Translations under genes and position numbers: made by a program
In this document: positions 33,086-43,500 of the stretch, piece after piece
Layout of the letters: the number at the start of each line of letters is the position of its first letter
How positions within the stretch are numbered: position 1 is the stretch's first letter
Assembly (NCBI GenBank): GCA_046351415.1
Contig: JAXLYO010000003.1
Location: 186,001 to 250,000, forward strand
Direction of reading: 5' to 3'
Source: JABFRG01 sp046351415
GTDB taxonomy: Bacteria; Myxococcota_A; Polyangia; Polyangiales; Polyangiaceae
DNA length: 64,000 bases
The notes under the pieces: generated by a model
What the model saw: the letters and a program-made list of their open reading frames with translations, nothing else
What the model was told of the DNA's origin: nothing
The model's database searches: none

Positions 33086-34348
33086 TCAGGGGTCTTTCTT
33101 CGCCTGAGCAGCCGCGGCGGCTTCCCGGAGCTTGTCCTTCTTGCTCTTTCGCTTGCCCTTGATACCGCCGTGCGGGTCCTTCACGGGAGCAGCGACGTCC
33201 GTGCGGTCGAACCCCTCGACCCGTTCTCGGGGCGCCGAGAACCTGTGACGCTTCTCGATGAGACGAAAGTGCGCTTCGTTGTCCACCGTGACGAAGCTGA
33301 TGGCTACGCCGCTTTCGCCTGCGCGCCCGGTTCGACCAATGCGGTGCACGAAGTCGGTCGGGGAGCGCGGCAGGTCGTAGTTGACCACCGCGGGCAGTCG
33401 CACGATGTCGAGTCCGCGAGCCGCAACGTCCGTCGCGACGAGTACTTGAATGACGTGGTTCTTCAAGTCTGCCAGAGCCTGCGAACGGGCGCCTTGGCCG
33501 AGCTCCCCGTGGAGCGCCGCGGTGGGGATGCCAGCGCGTGCGAGCTTGTTCGCAACGTGATCTGCGCCATGCCGCGTGGCGACGAACACGAGCACCGAAG
33601 GCCAGTCGTGTTCGCTTACCAGCTTGCGCAGGAGCTGGGTTCGCTTGGCGACGTCGACCTCGATGGCGCGCTGCTTCACCGTTTCAGCGAGACGCGAAAC
33701 TCCTGATTCGAGCTGGATGCGGACCATGTCATCGCCACCTCGTAGCTCCTTTTCGGCCAGTGCGCGCACCGCGGGGGGGAACGTAGCCGAGAAGAGCAGC
33801 GTCTGGCGCGCGCGCGGCAGGAGCTCGAATACACGTGCGAGTTCTTCGCCGAAGCCAAGGGAAAGCAAACGATCAGCCTCGTCCAAGACGAGAACCTCGA
33901 CGCGCGAGAGCGAAAGGGCATTCCGAGAAACGAGGTCGAGCAGGCGCCCGGGCGTCGCTACGACGACCTCGGCACCGCCACGAAGAGCCATCATTTGAGG
34001 GTTCTCGGAAACACCACCGACGGCGAGGCAGACCTTGAAGCGCTGTTCGAGTCGCTCACCGTAGCGACGAATCGATGCGTCGATTTGCATGGCAAGCTCA
34101 CGCGTAGGGGCAAGCACGAGAGCGCGAATGGGGCGTGGGGCCTCTCGGCGTGCGCTTCGGAGGCGCTCGAGTATCGGGAGTACGAACGCCGCGGTCTTGC
34201 CCGATCCAGTTTCGGCCGAGGCCCACACGTCCTTGCCGCTCAGTATGACTGGGATCGCTTCCGCCTGTATTGGCGTCGGCTCCACGTAGCCGAGCGCATC
34301 GAGTGTCTCCGTGATGGAGGGCGACAGACCGAGAGAAGCGAAGGACAT
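33086..34348 (-). CDS. rhlE: DEAD-box ATP-dependent RNA helicase, RhlE type
   Basis: A 420-residue helicase with all DEAD-box motifs in order: Q motif GYVEPTPIQAEAIP, motif I SAETGSGKT, Ia APTRELAMQ, II VLDEADRLL, III FSATFP, then IV-VI (VLVFVATRHG, VLVATDVAARGLD, HRIGRTGRAG). The tail is short and basic (KGKRKSKKDKLREAA), as in RhlE/SrmB proteins that act on ribosomal or structured RNA. ATG 34348 gives the canonical start MSFASLGLSP; no Shine-Dalgarno is visible. Divergent from the pirin gene. Confidence 0.93.
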   Translation of the reverse strand: MSFASLGLSPSITETLDALGYVEPTPIQAEAIPVILSGKDVWASAETGSGKTAAFVLPILERLRSARREAPRPIRALVLAPTRELAMQIDASIRRYGERLEQRFKVCLAVGGVSENPQMMALRGGAEVVVATPGRLLDLVSRNALSLSRVEVLVLDEADRLLSLGFGEELARVFELLPRARQTLLFSATFPPAVRALAEKELRGGDDMVRIQLESGVSRLAETVKQRAIEVDVAKRTQLLRKLVSEHDWPSVLVFVATRHGADHVANKLARAGIPTAALHGELGQGARSQALADLKNHVIQVLVATDVAARGLDIVRLPAVVNYDLPRSPTDFVHRIGRTGRAGESGVAISFVTVDNEAHFRLIEKRHRFSAPRERVEGFDRTDVAAPVKDPHGGIKGKRKSKKDKLREAAAAAQAKKDP

Positions 34349-34391
34349 GAAAGGAGGGGGCACTTTTGCCGTAGCGGCGCGTGGAAGGCAA

Positions 34392-34407
34392 GTTGCGTCT
34401 ACGCAAC
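34392..34407. promoter_or_regulatory. 7-bp inverted repeat upstream of pirin
   Basis: GTTGCGT-CT-ACGCAAC, perfect arms with a 2-bp spacer, 37 bp before the pirin start and 44 bp from the rhlE start. Likely an operator; the regulator is unknown. Confidence 0.45.
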
Positions 34408-34443
34408 GAGCGCTTCCGGCCAAAGCGTCTTACGTTCTTCCCC

Positions 34444-35319
34444 ATGAACCCAGTCATTCGTCCAGTTCTCAAGGTGGTTTCCGCACATCGCCAGGAGGAG
34501 GGCGCCGGTTTCGTGGTGCGGAGGCCGTTCCCCTCTGCGGGCCTTTCCGTGGCAGATCCGTTCCTCATGCTCGATGAGCTCGGTCCGGTCGACTATGCGC
34601 CCGGGCAGGCCATCGGAGCGCCGGACCATCCCCATCGCGGCTTCGAGACGGTGAGCTACATCCTGGAAGGAGAGGTGGAGCACGAAGATTCTGCAGGTCA
34701 CCGTGGCATCATTGGCGCCGGTGACGTGCAGTGGATGACCGCCGGACGAGGCGTGATTCACTCCGAAATGCCGACCCGCCAGATTCTCGAGAAGGGAGGC
34801 CGCGTCCACGGCTTCCAGATCTGGGTCAACTTGCCGGCGAGGGACAAGATGATGGCTCCTCGCTACCAAGAGGTTCCGAAAGCGAAGATTCCCGAAGGGA
34901 AGAGCGTACGAGCTCGCGTGAAGGTCGTTGCGGGCTCCGCGCTGGGGGTCGACGCTGCGATCGATACCCGCACACCGATTGCACTCCATGATTGGACGCT
35001 GGACCCGGGAGCGCTGGAGGACGTGACGATACCGACGTCCTACAGCGTCTACGTCTACGTCTTTTCGGGAACTGCGCTGGTCGACGGGCAGTCCGTCGTC
35101 GAAGGTCAGCTGGCCGTCCTCGGCCGCGGTGACATCGTGCGCCTGGGCACCGATGAAGCGGAAAAGAAGGCCGCGCGATTGCTTCTGCTTGCCGGTGAAC
35201 CGATCCGCGAGCCTGTCGTATCCTACGGCCCATTCGTGATGAATACGAAAGCCGAGATTCTCCAAGCCGTCAGTGACTACCAGAACGGCAAGATGGGAGA
35301 GATTGCTCGCACGACCTGA
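34444..35319 (+). CDS. Pirin family bicupin protein
   Basis: A 291-residue pirin. The N-terminal cupin has the iron ligands in HPHRGFETVSYI (two His), AGRGVIHSEMP (His and Glu), and VADPFLMLDELG at the start of the fold. The C-terminal cupin (~175-270, IPTSYSVYVYVFSGTALV) completes the bicupin. Pirins act as quercetinases or redox-state-sensitive regulators; the role here is unknown. ATG 34444 matches the family N-terminus. A second, shorter pirin (YhhW-like) is encoded at 44421-45122. Confidence 0.9.
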   Translation: MNPVIRPVLKVVSAHRQEEGAGFVVRRPFPSAGLSVADPFLMLDELGPVDYAPGQAIGAPDHPHRGFETVSYILEGEVEHEDSAGHRGIIGAGDVQWMTAGRGVIHSEMPTRQILEKGGRVHGFQIWVNLPARDKMMAPRYQEVPKAKIPEGKSVRARVKVVAGSALGVDAAIDTRTPIALHDWTLDPGALEDVTIPTSYSVYVYVFSGTALVDGQSVVEGQLAVLGRGDIVRLGTDEAEKKAARLLLLAGEPIREPVVSYGPFVMNTKAEILQAVSDYQNGKMGEIARTT

Positions 35320-35376
35320 GGGGAGGGGCTGTCCCTCGATGACCGTGGGAAAGCCCACAGCCTCGCGATGGTCAAA

Positions 35377-36684
35377 CTAGCCCGCGTCGCCTCTCGCAAC
35401 GGAACGCGCTTGTTGCGCGAGTCCGAGGACCACGGAGTGGAAGCCCTTGAACGAGCGCACCTCCGCCTTGGGGAAGCGCCTGCGAATCTCCTGGGCCAGC
35501 TTCGGGACGCGGGCGGTACCGCCAGTGGAGCACACGAGGTCCACATCGGAAGGAGCGATTCCAGAGGCCGCGACCGTCGCATCGAGGCATTGGAGAATCG
35601 AGTCCATGGCGCCGCGGGAGCACGCCTCGAAGTCATCGCGCGTCACAGGCTCGCGAACGTGAATCGTCGGATAGTCGAACGCAACGTCGGTTCGCTTCTC
35701 GTCGGAGAGGCGCCTCTTTGCCGACTCGATGGATTCGAAGAGTTGGAAGCCGAGGGCGTCGTCGACGAGCGTTTGCAGTGCATCGAGACGCTCGGCGTCT
35801 TCGTCACCCACGGACCAGTTGCGCACGTCCCGAAGGAAGTCAGCGACGTCGGGCCTCCTCAGCGCCGACAGATGCGCCGGTGAGCACAGCTGCTCTACGA
35901 TAGAGAGCGGCATTCGAAGTACGTTGTTGCCCATCGGTACCTTGTAGGAAACGTCGGCGCCGAAGTTCTTCGAGACGTGCTTGCGCATGATGCCCGCGTC
36001 GAGTGCGTCCCCGGCGACCGGAACACCTCCGATGGCGAGGACGTCTTCCCGCTTGAAGGGGGATGCGCCGAGTCGCATGAGCGTGAAGTCGCTCGTACCT
36101 CCGCCGAAGTCGCACACGAGGACAGTGCGCTCTCGCTTGTCGCGCTGCTCCTCGCCCATCGTCACGCCAAACTCGCGCGCTGCCGCAACGGGTTCGGGGA
36201 GGAAACGGATGTCCTCGAAGCCGGCGCGTTCGGCAGCCGCTCGGAGCCTTTGCTCGGCAAAATCGTCGTCTGCGTCGTTCGTCGAAAAGCGAGCGGGACG
36301 ACCGAGCACGACCGATTTCACGTCGGTGCCGAAGTGCGCGTTAGCTCGATTCCTCATCTCGCGCAGGATGGATGCGACGAGGTCTTCGATGGCAACCTTC
36401 TGGGAATGGATGATCGTGCCCCGAAACTCTCGCGAAGGGAGGTGCCTCTTGATGGACCGGAGGAAGCGCCCTTCGAGGCCATTCTCGACGTACTTCGTGA
36501 GGGCCTCGTGGCCGTAGTAGCAGGCCTTGCCCGCGGGGAAATACAGAATGCTTCGAAGGACCGTGGGGTCGGCCGCCGTCTTGTCGAGGGGGACCGTATC
36601 GAACACGTCGTCCGCGCTAGCGGCAGCGAGGAGCGAATTGCTGGTGCCGAAGTCGATCGCATAGATCGAGGGAGGGGAGGGCAT
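35377..36684 (-). CDS. Hsp70-like protein (YegD-type, ATPase domain only)
   Basis: A 435-residue protein with the Hsp70/actin ATPase fold: phosphate-1 AIDFGTSNSLL, phosphate-2 VCDFGGGTSDFTL, and adenosine motif VCSTGGTARVP. There is no C-terminal substrate-binding domain, as in YegD-like Hsp70 relatives. Chaperone or regulatory function is possible; client unknown. ATG 36684 overlaps the upstream PhnD-like stop by 1 nt (TGATG), fixing the start and showing cotranscription; the open frame further upstream is a shadow. Confidence 0.85.
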   Translation of the reverse strand: MPSPPSIYAIDFGTSNSLLAAASADDVFDTVPLDKTAADPTVLRSILYFPAGKACYYGHEALTKYVENGLEGRFLRSIKRHLPSREFRGTIIHSQKVAIEDLVASILREMRNRANAHFGTDVKSVVLGRPARFSTNDADDDFAEQRLRAAAERAGFEDIRFLPEPVAAAREFGVTMGEEQRDKRERTVLVCDFGGGTSDFTLMRLGASPFKREDVLAIGGVPVAGDALDAGIMRKHVSKNFGADVSYKVPMGNNVLRMPLSIVEQLCSPAHLSALRRPDVADFLRDVRNWSVGDEDAERLDALQTLVDDALGFQLFESIESAKRRLSDEKRTDVAFDYPTIHVREPVTRDDFEACSRGAMDSILQCLDATVAASGIAPSDVDLVCSTGGTARVPKLAQEIRRRFPKAEVRSFKGFHSVVLGLAQQARSVARGDAG

Positions 36685-37499
36685 CAGTCGAATAGACCCT
36701 TGGCCGTTGCCCGCTCGAATGCGCTGCGGAGAGCCGCATGCCCCGGAGCGATGCCACTGCGAAATGCGTCGCCTCCGAAGATGGTACGAACGTACCCTCG
36801 CGCCTCCTCGTCTTCGCACGCACGGTGAAGCGCCGAGTGCGCACGCTCGTACTCTTTCGGACCGAGATTGCGTCGAGCGGCGATGACGTCACTGGGGATG
36901 GACGTGAAGGAGGCGATGATTTGCACTTCGAGGTTTTCGATCGCGGACCAACCGCCTTCGAATGTCCCGTCAGCTTTCTCTTGGGCATAGGTTCCGGCGA
37001 CATCGCATTCGTCCCGTGCGAGTGCTTTCAGAGCCTCCTCGTGGCTGCCGAAGAACTTCTCGCTCGCGAAAATGGTGCTCGGGTTTATCTTTGCGCGCGC
37101 GAGCTCGATGCAAGGAACGACGTAGCCGGCCGCGCTCCATGGGTCGACCCAACCGGCGCGTGAACCACGCAAGTCGGTGAGGGCGTGGAAGCGCGATCCC
37201 TTCTTCGAAACGAGAGCAGCGGAATAGGTGCTCGTGTCACCGCGCGACACGTGCCCGAGTGGTGTGACGCCCTCGGCGAGCCATGCGTAGACGACGGGAG
37301 GCAGCCATGCGACGTCGCTCTTCCCCTCACGCACGCTGTTGCCGAGTTCACGATAGCTCGGCCACGCACGTCGCTCGATCGTGACGCCGCAGTGCTCCTG
37401 CATCCACGAGGACAGCGCTGCGAACGCCTCGTCCTGCCCGCGAGCCGAAGGGGAGGCGACGAGTCCGAATACGAGGTGAAGGTCCTTCGTCGTGCTCAT
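36684..37499 (-). CDS. PhnD-like (phosphate/phosphonate-binding type) periplasmic-fold protein without signal peptide
   Basis: A 271-residue protein with the type II periplasmic-binding fold of the PhnD/COG3221 group: FGLVASPSARGQDEAF, VAWLPPVVYAWLAEG, and DLRGSRAGWVDPWSAAGYVVP. Unlike transport partners it lacks a signal peptide or lipobox, and there is no ABC permease or ATPase nearby, so it is probably a cytoplasmic sensor or ligand-binding partner of the Hsp70-like protein, with which it overlaps by 1 nt. It lies 47 nt downstream of the alpha-2-macroglobulin gene on the same strand. Confidence 0.75.
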   Translation of the reverse strand: MSTTKDLHLVFGLVASPSARGQDEAFAALSSWMQEHCGVTIERRAWPSYRELGNSVREGKSDVAWLPPVVYAWLAEGVTPLGHVSRGDTSTYSAALVSKKGSRFHALTDLRGSRAGWVDPWSAAGYVVPCIELARAKINPSTIFASEKFFGSHEEALKALARDECDVAGTYAQEKADGTFEGGWSAIENLEVQIIASFTSIPSDVIAARRNLGPKEYERAHSALHRACEDEEARGYVRTIFGGDAFRSGIAPGHAALRSAFERATAKGLFD

Positions 37500-37546
37500 G
37501 CCCCCCTAGTATGCCGGATTTGCGGGCGTTTGTCGGCGCTTCTCTC

Positions 37547-40500
37547 CTACTCCACTGTGACACGGTCTCCTGCACCGCGACCGAATACCTCCGGGCTGTA
37601 CATTTCCTCGGCCTTCGGCGGAGCTACGACGAACGTTCCCAGGGTGGTTGCGCGTGCAACATACACGTATTCGTGGACGCCATCCCACAGAAGGGAGGCG
37701 AAGGCCTCCACCCTTTCGTCGCGCATGTTCTGGTGCTCGTACCATGTGCGACTCCACCAAAACCAACTGGGATGATTCTCATTTGCCTTGGTGTCGCGCG
37801 GAATGGGACCCGTCACCGCCAGGGCGGCATTCATGGGCTCGAAGCCGGCCGGGATGGGGTCCACGAGGGCGACGTGGTGTCGGCGCGCCGGAGCCACCAT
37901 GGTCACACGCGTTCGGACTTTGGCGCCCGCCTTCACGTGCCAGTTGCCCTCCGCATCGCGCTTCACGTCGTCGGGCGAGTCGACGGGTTCGTAGATGCGC
38001 GTCACGGTGAAGCCGTGGTCCGCCGGGGGCAACTTCAGGTCGAGCGGTGCGTACTGCATACCGACACGGAAGTAGAGGCGACCGGGACCGTCCTTTTGGA
38101 TGGTGAGATTGCCACTTCCGAGGGATGCCAGCTGCTTCATCGGAATGCGCACTTCTTGGCGGTCGACGTTGTAGCCGCGGTAGGCGTGTTCTCCGGCGTA
38201 CTGGTCGCCTAGCCAAGCGCGGGCGATGAAGTCCGGGGCCGTGTTTTCGTACGTACGGAAGTACTTGTCGAGACCGATGAGGACGAACGCGTTTTCTTGG
38301 GTGTTCGTCCAGCGACCTGCCTTGCGATGTCCGAGCAGCCCCGTCACGAGTTTGGGAATGACGTCGTTCTTGGGATCATCGGCGATGATCGATTCGAGCA
38401 AGATGCCGTCGGCGCGTCGATCGGAGTTCAAGAGCAAGTAATCCCCCTCGCCGTAGGAAGTGACGAAGTGGGCCGCACCTGCGGTCTCGGTCACGCGATT
38501 GGCCAAGTGCTTGCGGACGGCCTCGAGCTCCGCTTTGGAACCCGGATCACCAGAGAACGTCGGCAAGAGCCACCCGAGCGACTCGAGCGGGGTCTTCTCC
38601 ACTCCTCCGGCGTCGGCCACGAGCCTGCGCGCCTTCGCCGGGTCCGCATCGTTCATGCGCTTGCGCACGTAGAGGGCGTAGGCGATGAGCGATCGTCGTG
38701 CTTCGGGGCCGTAGTAGCTCGGGATGTGACTCTCGATCGAACGAAGGTATCCCTGCGCCCGCGTGAGCATGTTCACGTTGACGGCGAAGCCCTTTTCTTT
38801 GGCCCTCTGAATCGAATGTGCCACGTGGATGGAGAGATACGGCCAGTCGTCCCCCCACCAGAAGCCCCAGCCGCCGTTGTAGCTTTGGCGGGTCTGGAGC
38901 CGCTTCAGGTCTTCCTCGACGCTGGCCCGCAGGACCTCGGGAGCGGGGAGTTCCTTTGCATTGAAGGCCGCGAGGACATCCTTCATCGACGCGACGGCCA
39001 TGACGCGCGAGGAAAGCTGTTCGTTGCACTCGAAGGGGTATTTGACGAGGTAGAGAACCGCGTCCGAGAGGGCAAAGAGGGCGGTCGACGAGGTGGTCAG
39101 CTCGAGGCCGCCGAATTCCTTCGTGACACCTTCCGGCATCTTCACGGGTTGTGCGACGGCGCCCTGATCGACCACTCCGTACGTCGCGAAGGCTTCGGTC
39201 GTAGCCGGAGTCCATACCGGTAGGTCGAACTCCGCCGCGTCGGCGTGGTGTCCGGAACCCGCTGCAACCTGAAACCGCGCCTTGCCGGGGCTCTTCGCGG
39301 ACGAAGGAATGCGTACTTCCGCACGGTCACCCGGTGCAACCTGCACCCGACGACCACGTGCATCGACGGCCGCGTTGAGCGCGCGCGCCGCCACACTCAC
39401 GGTCATCGGTTTGTCGGTCTGGTTTTGGACGACCACGGAGAGCTCGAACTTGTCCCCGAAGTTCAAAAAGCGAGGGGGCGAAGCGCGGACGATGAGTGGA
39501 AGGCGTGCAGTGATGTTGGCCTCGCCGCTTCCGAACTTCGTCGCGTCCGCGGCAGCAATGGCCATGACGCGATAGCGGGTCGTGCTCTCCGGAAGTTTGA
39601 CGCTCACCTCAGCGTGGCCGCGGGCATCCGTACGGGTCCGCGGTGCCCACAGCGCGAGGGCCGTGAGATCTTTGCGGAGTACGATGGGCGTCTCTGGCAT
39701 GTCCGGGGCCTTGTTCTTTGCAGTGCCCGATGCCTTCTTGGCTTCGCGCTGCATCGGCTCTGGGGCCATGGGCGCAGCGCTGGCCGCCATCTCCGCTTTG
39801 GCACCGAGGCCTGCAAGACCGCCGGCCATCGCCCTCCCTGGAGCCATCCGCGCGTTTCTGTCCCCGCGTTCTCCGCCGCTCTCTTCATCGCCGCGAATTG
39901 CAATCTCGTCGAGTGCGACGACGTGCTTGGCGCGAAGCGCCTCACTCTCCTTTCCGAGGACGACGAGGCTGCGCGACTCGACCTGCGATGCATCGGGGCT
40001 ACGCATGGGATAGAACGTGGTGAGCGGATCGGGGGTCTTGTAAGCGGTCAGCGCAAGGACAGCCTCGTCTACGACGAAGAGCGCGACGTCTGCATTGGCC
40101 GCGGTGTTGCCGGCGCTATCCTTCACGTCGACGGCGACGGTCGTAGAACCACCGGGGTCGAGCGCCTTCTCCTTCGGCGTCACGAACACTTGCAGCGTTC
40201 GCTCGGCGGGGGGAATGCTGAGCGCGACGCTGCCCGAACCGAACGTGGGCTTTCGTGGTAGCGCAGGGTCGGGGACGCCGTTTTCGTTGTTGCGGGCTTC
40301 GGTGCCGACCAGTTCGACCGAGACGGTGACCCCTGGAACCCATTCCTTGCGGAGCGGGACCGTCAGCGTCTGCGACTTGCTCTCGAGCGTGAAGCGCTGA
40401 ACGGAAACCACGCCCGACCGACGCACCGTCAGCAAGCCTTCCGCCGGCGCAAAACCGGAACGCACGAGGACTTCGGCCGTATCTCCGCTCTTGTATTCCG

Positions 40501-43500
40501 TCTTGTCGGAGACGAGCTCGATGTGTCCCGCGCTGAGCGAGCGGTCCGGGGTGCTCTCGTCCTTGCCGACGACCCAGAAGCCCATGGTCGTTTGGCTCTT
40601 CCGGCCGTGCTCGTCGGTGACGAACGCCGTGACGCGATAGCGCCCGCCCGCCTTGGTCTTGAGCGAGCATCGGACTGCGCCCGCGGCGCTCTTGACGACG
40701 CAGGTGTCCTCGTCGACTTCCTTTTCGGTCCACACTCCCCGCTCTTGGACGGAATCGAGACGAACGCTTCGTAGTGACACGTCGCGTCCGGCAACCCGCG
40801 CGCCTTCGACGTTTGCAGCGATGACGTCGATCTGGAGAGGTTGGCCTGCCGTGACGAACGATTTCTCGGCGTGCAGGCCCGCGTAGACACTTGCGGGGTG
40901 TACGAGCATGTTCGTATTGGCCGACCACGCCTGCCGATTGACGTCCGTGACGACGGCAGAGAGGGAGAGCGACATCGGGTACGAAGGCTCGAGTGCATCG
41001 AAGTCGACGCGCAGACGGTGTTCGCCTTGGGAGTCCGTGTGACTATCCCATGTTTCGCTCGTCGGAGCCTTCTTGCCTTTGGCGGAACGCCCGTAGCCGT
41101 ACCAGCTGTCATGCTCGGCGTTTCCGAAGCTATAGCCGGGTTGGTTCGGAGGCGCGAAGTAAGCCTCGCTTCGGCTGACGGTCCATTGCGTCGCCGCATT
41201 CGGCAAACCGCCGCCCGCGTAGTACTTCGCGGTAACCGTTGCGATCCCGTGGCGACCCACGAAGTAGGGGGCGCCTGTTGCCTGCGCACTCACTTCGAAC
41301 TCCGGACGGCGGAACTCCTGGATATTCAGCGTGTGGGAACCGTTGCCAGAGGGGGCACTCAGCTCGACACGTGCGTGCCCGAGATTCGTGTTGTCGGGGA
41401 ACTTCACGGCGAAGTCGAAGTTGCCGCGGTCGTCGATGGCGGTCGTGCCCTTGCTCATCTCCGATCCGCGTGCGTCGTAGACTCGATAGCTGAGTACGTT
41501 GTTGTTCGCCTCGGTCGCAAACCCAACGTCGCCGTTCTTCTCGTAGGACACGTTGCGAACCCAACCGCGGATCTTGGCTTCCTCGCCCGGCTTGTAGATA
41601 CCCCGGTCGTCCCAAGTGAAGAACCGAACGGGGCTCGGGTGATAGAAATGGGGCTTCAGATTGCCGAACCAGATGGCAAGGTCGTCTCCCTTGCGGGCCG
41701 TGTAGATCTCCTGCGCCGACGCGCCACCCGAGAGCACGGCGATACCCTCGGCATTCGAACGGCCAGACACACCGCCAAGCGCAGTGAACTCGACACCGCT
41801 CTCTGGCTTGCCCGTCAAAAGAGAGGTGCTCCACGAGACAATCGAGTCGTTGTCGGCGACCGCCGTGATACCTAGCTTCGTGACCTGTAGCCACGTGCGT
41901 ACCCACTGCTTCTGCCAGCGGTTCTTGAAGGGGCGGGTCGTCTCGACGATGACGAGGACCTGACCAAAACCGTTCTTCAGCGCCGGTGTGAGGTCGACCA
42001 GCGTCTCGCTGATGCTGTCCTTCTCACCTTTGGTTGCGACTTGTCCGGAATGGACGAGGCGTCCAGGCGGGGGAACGACGACGCCATCGTAGTCCCACTT
42101 GCTGCGGAACTCGTTGTACTTCACCCAGTCCGTGGGGGCGACCGAGTAGAGGCGTACGTTGAGCGTCGGGTCATTGATGCTGTAGACGGAGTACTTTGGA
42201 CCGAGCGCCGGGTCGACGATGCTCATGTGCGACGATTCGCTGAAGAGAATCGGCGGCGAAGTCCCTACGTCGAAGGTACGTGTTTCCTCGCGGCCCAGCG
42301 TCTGGCCGAATTGGTCGGTGACGGGCGGCGTGACGCGCACGGTGTAGCGCGTGCGCCCCTTCGTCTTTCCGCTGATGGTCATCGAGTTGTACGACGTTTG
42401 GACCTTCATGCCGGCGATGGGAGGGTCGACCTTGACCATGCTGGCGTCGAACTTCTCTGCATCGAGTGGATTGTTGAACGCAAAGTCGAAACCGTCGTTC
42501 GGATGGCACGCCTTGTTCTCGGCGAGGTGCCCACAGGTGGCGCGCACGATACGGAGTGGGTCGTACGTGCGAAACGAGAACGCCTGCTGAGTGGTCGTAC
42601 GCTTCGGCCCTTCCGCGGACGGAAGTCCCGGCGGGTAGACGATTTGAATCGACGAGCCCGTCGGCAGCGGCCGATCGGCGCGAAACGCGATGAAGCGTCC
42701 TTTTTTTGCTTTCTCGACGAGGCGCGAGACATGCGGATCTTTGTCGATCTCCTCGTCGGTCGCGAGGCGGAGCGCAAGCGACTCCGAGCCGGCTGTTGCA
42801 CGCGTCATCGACAAGACTGCATTCTTGTCGATTGTTTGATCGAATGCAGCGAACAGGACGGGCTCGAGTGGCTGCGCGGACCCGCTCGGATAGTGCTGTA
42901 CGAGCCTCACGGTTGGAGTCGTGAAAGTGAACGTCTCCGCAGCTGCGAGTACGTTGCCTTGAATGCCGCGTGTACCTGCGGGAATCTCGACGGCGTAGTC
43001 CGTCGATTTCGGAAACTCATTTTCCGGCTGGAACATCACCGTCTGCGCTCCGACCCACCGCCACTTCCCCGGCGGCTCCGGCGTGAGGCGAACGGGCGGC
43101 TTCGAACGTTCGAGCTCGGCGTGAGACGTGACGGGCACCATCGGTGCGCTGAACGACACCGTGAGGTACGGAGCGATGTCGACGGCGCCTACGGGCATCT
43201 TGCGCGTGATCGTCAAAGGCCCTGCGGCGACGACGGGCGGACTGAGGAGCGTACTCGGAGGAGGAAATGCCTCGGCCGTAGTCTTTCCGGGGCGAGGCGG
43301 GGGTAGGGACTTGCCGCGGAACGCAAAGTCCTTCGCGTCGTCGGTGTCTCCCTTCAGCGCGGGCAATCGACCGAGTAGCGCCTGCGTTTCGCTGTCCGAA
43401 AGCGGCTCGCTGGGCGCAGCACCTTTAGGGAGCTCGCGTTCTTCGTCGGCATTGGAAAGGCGAAAGCCGAGGCCCGATTTCGATGCCCGCCATACGAGAG

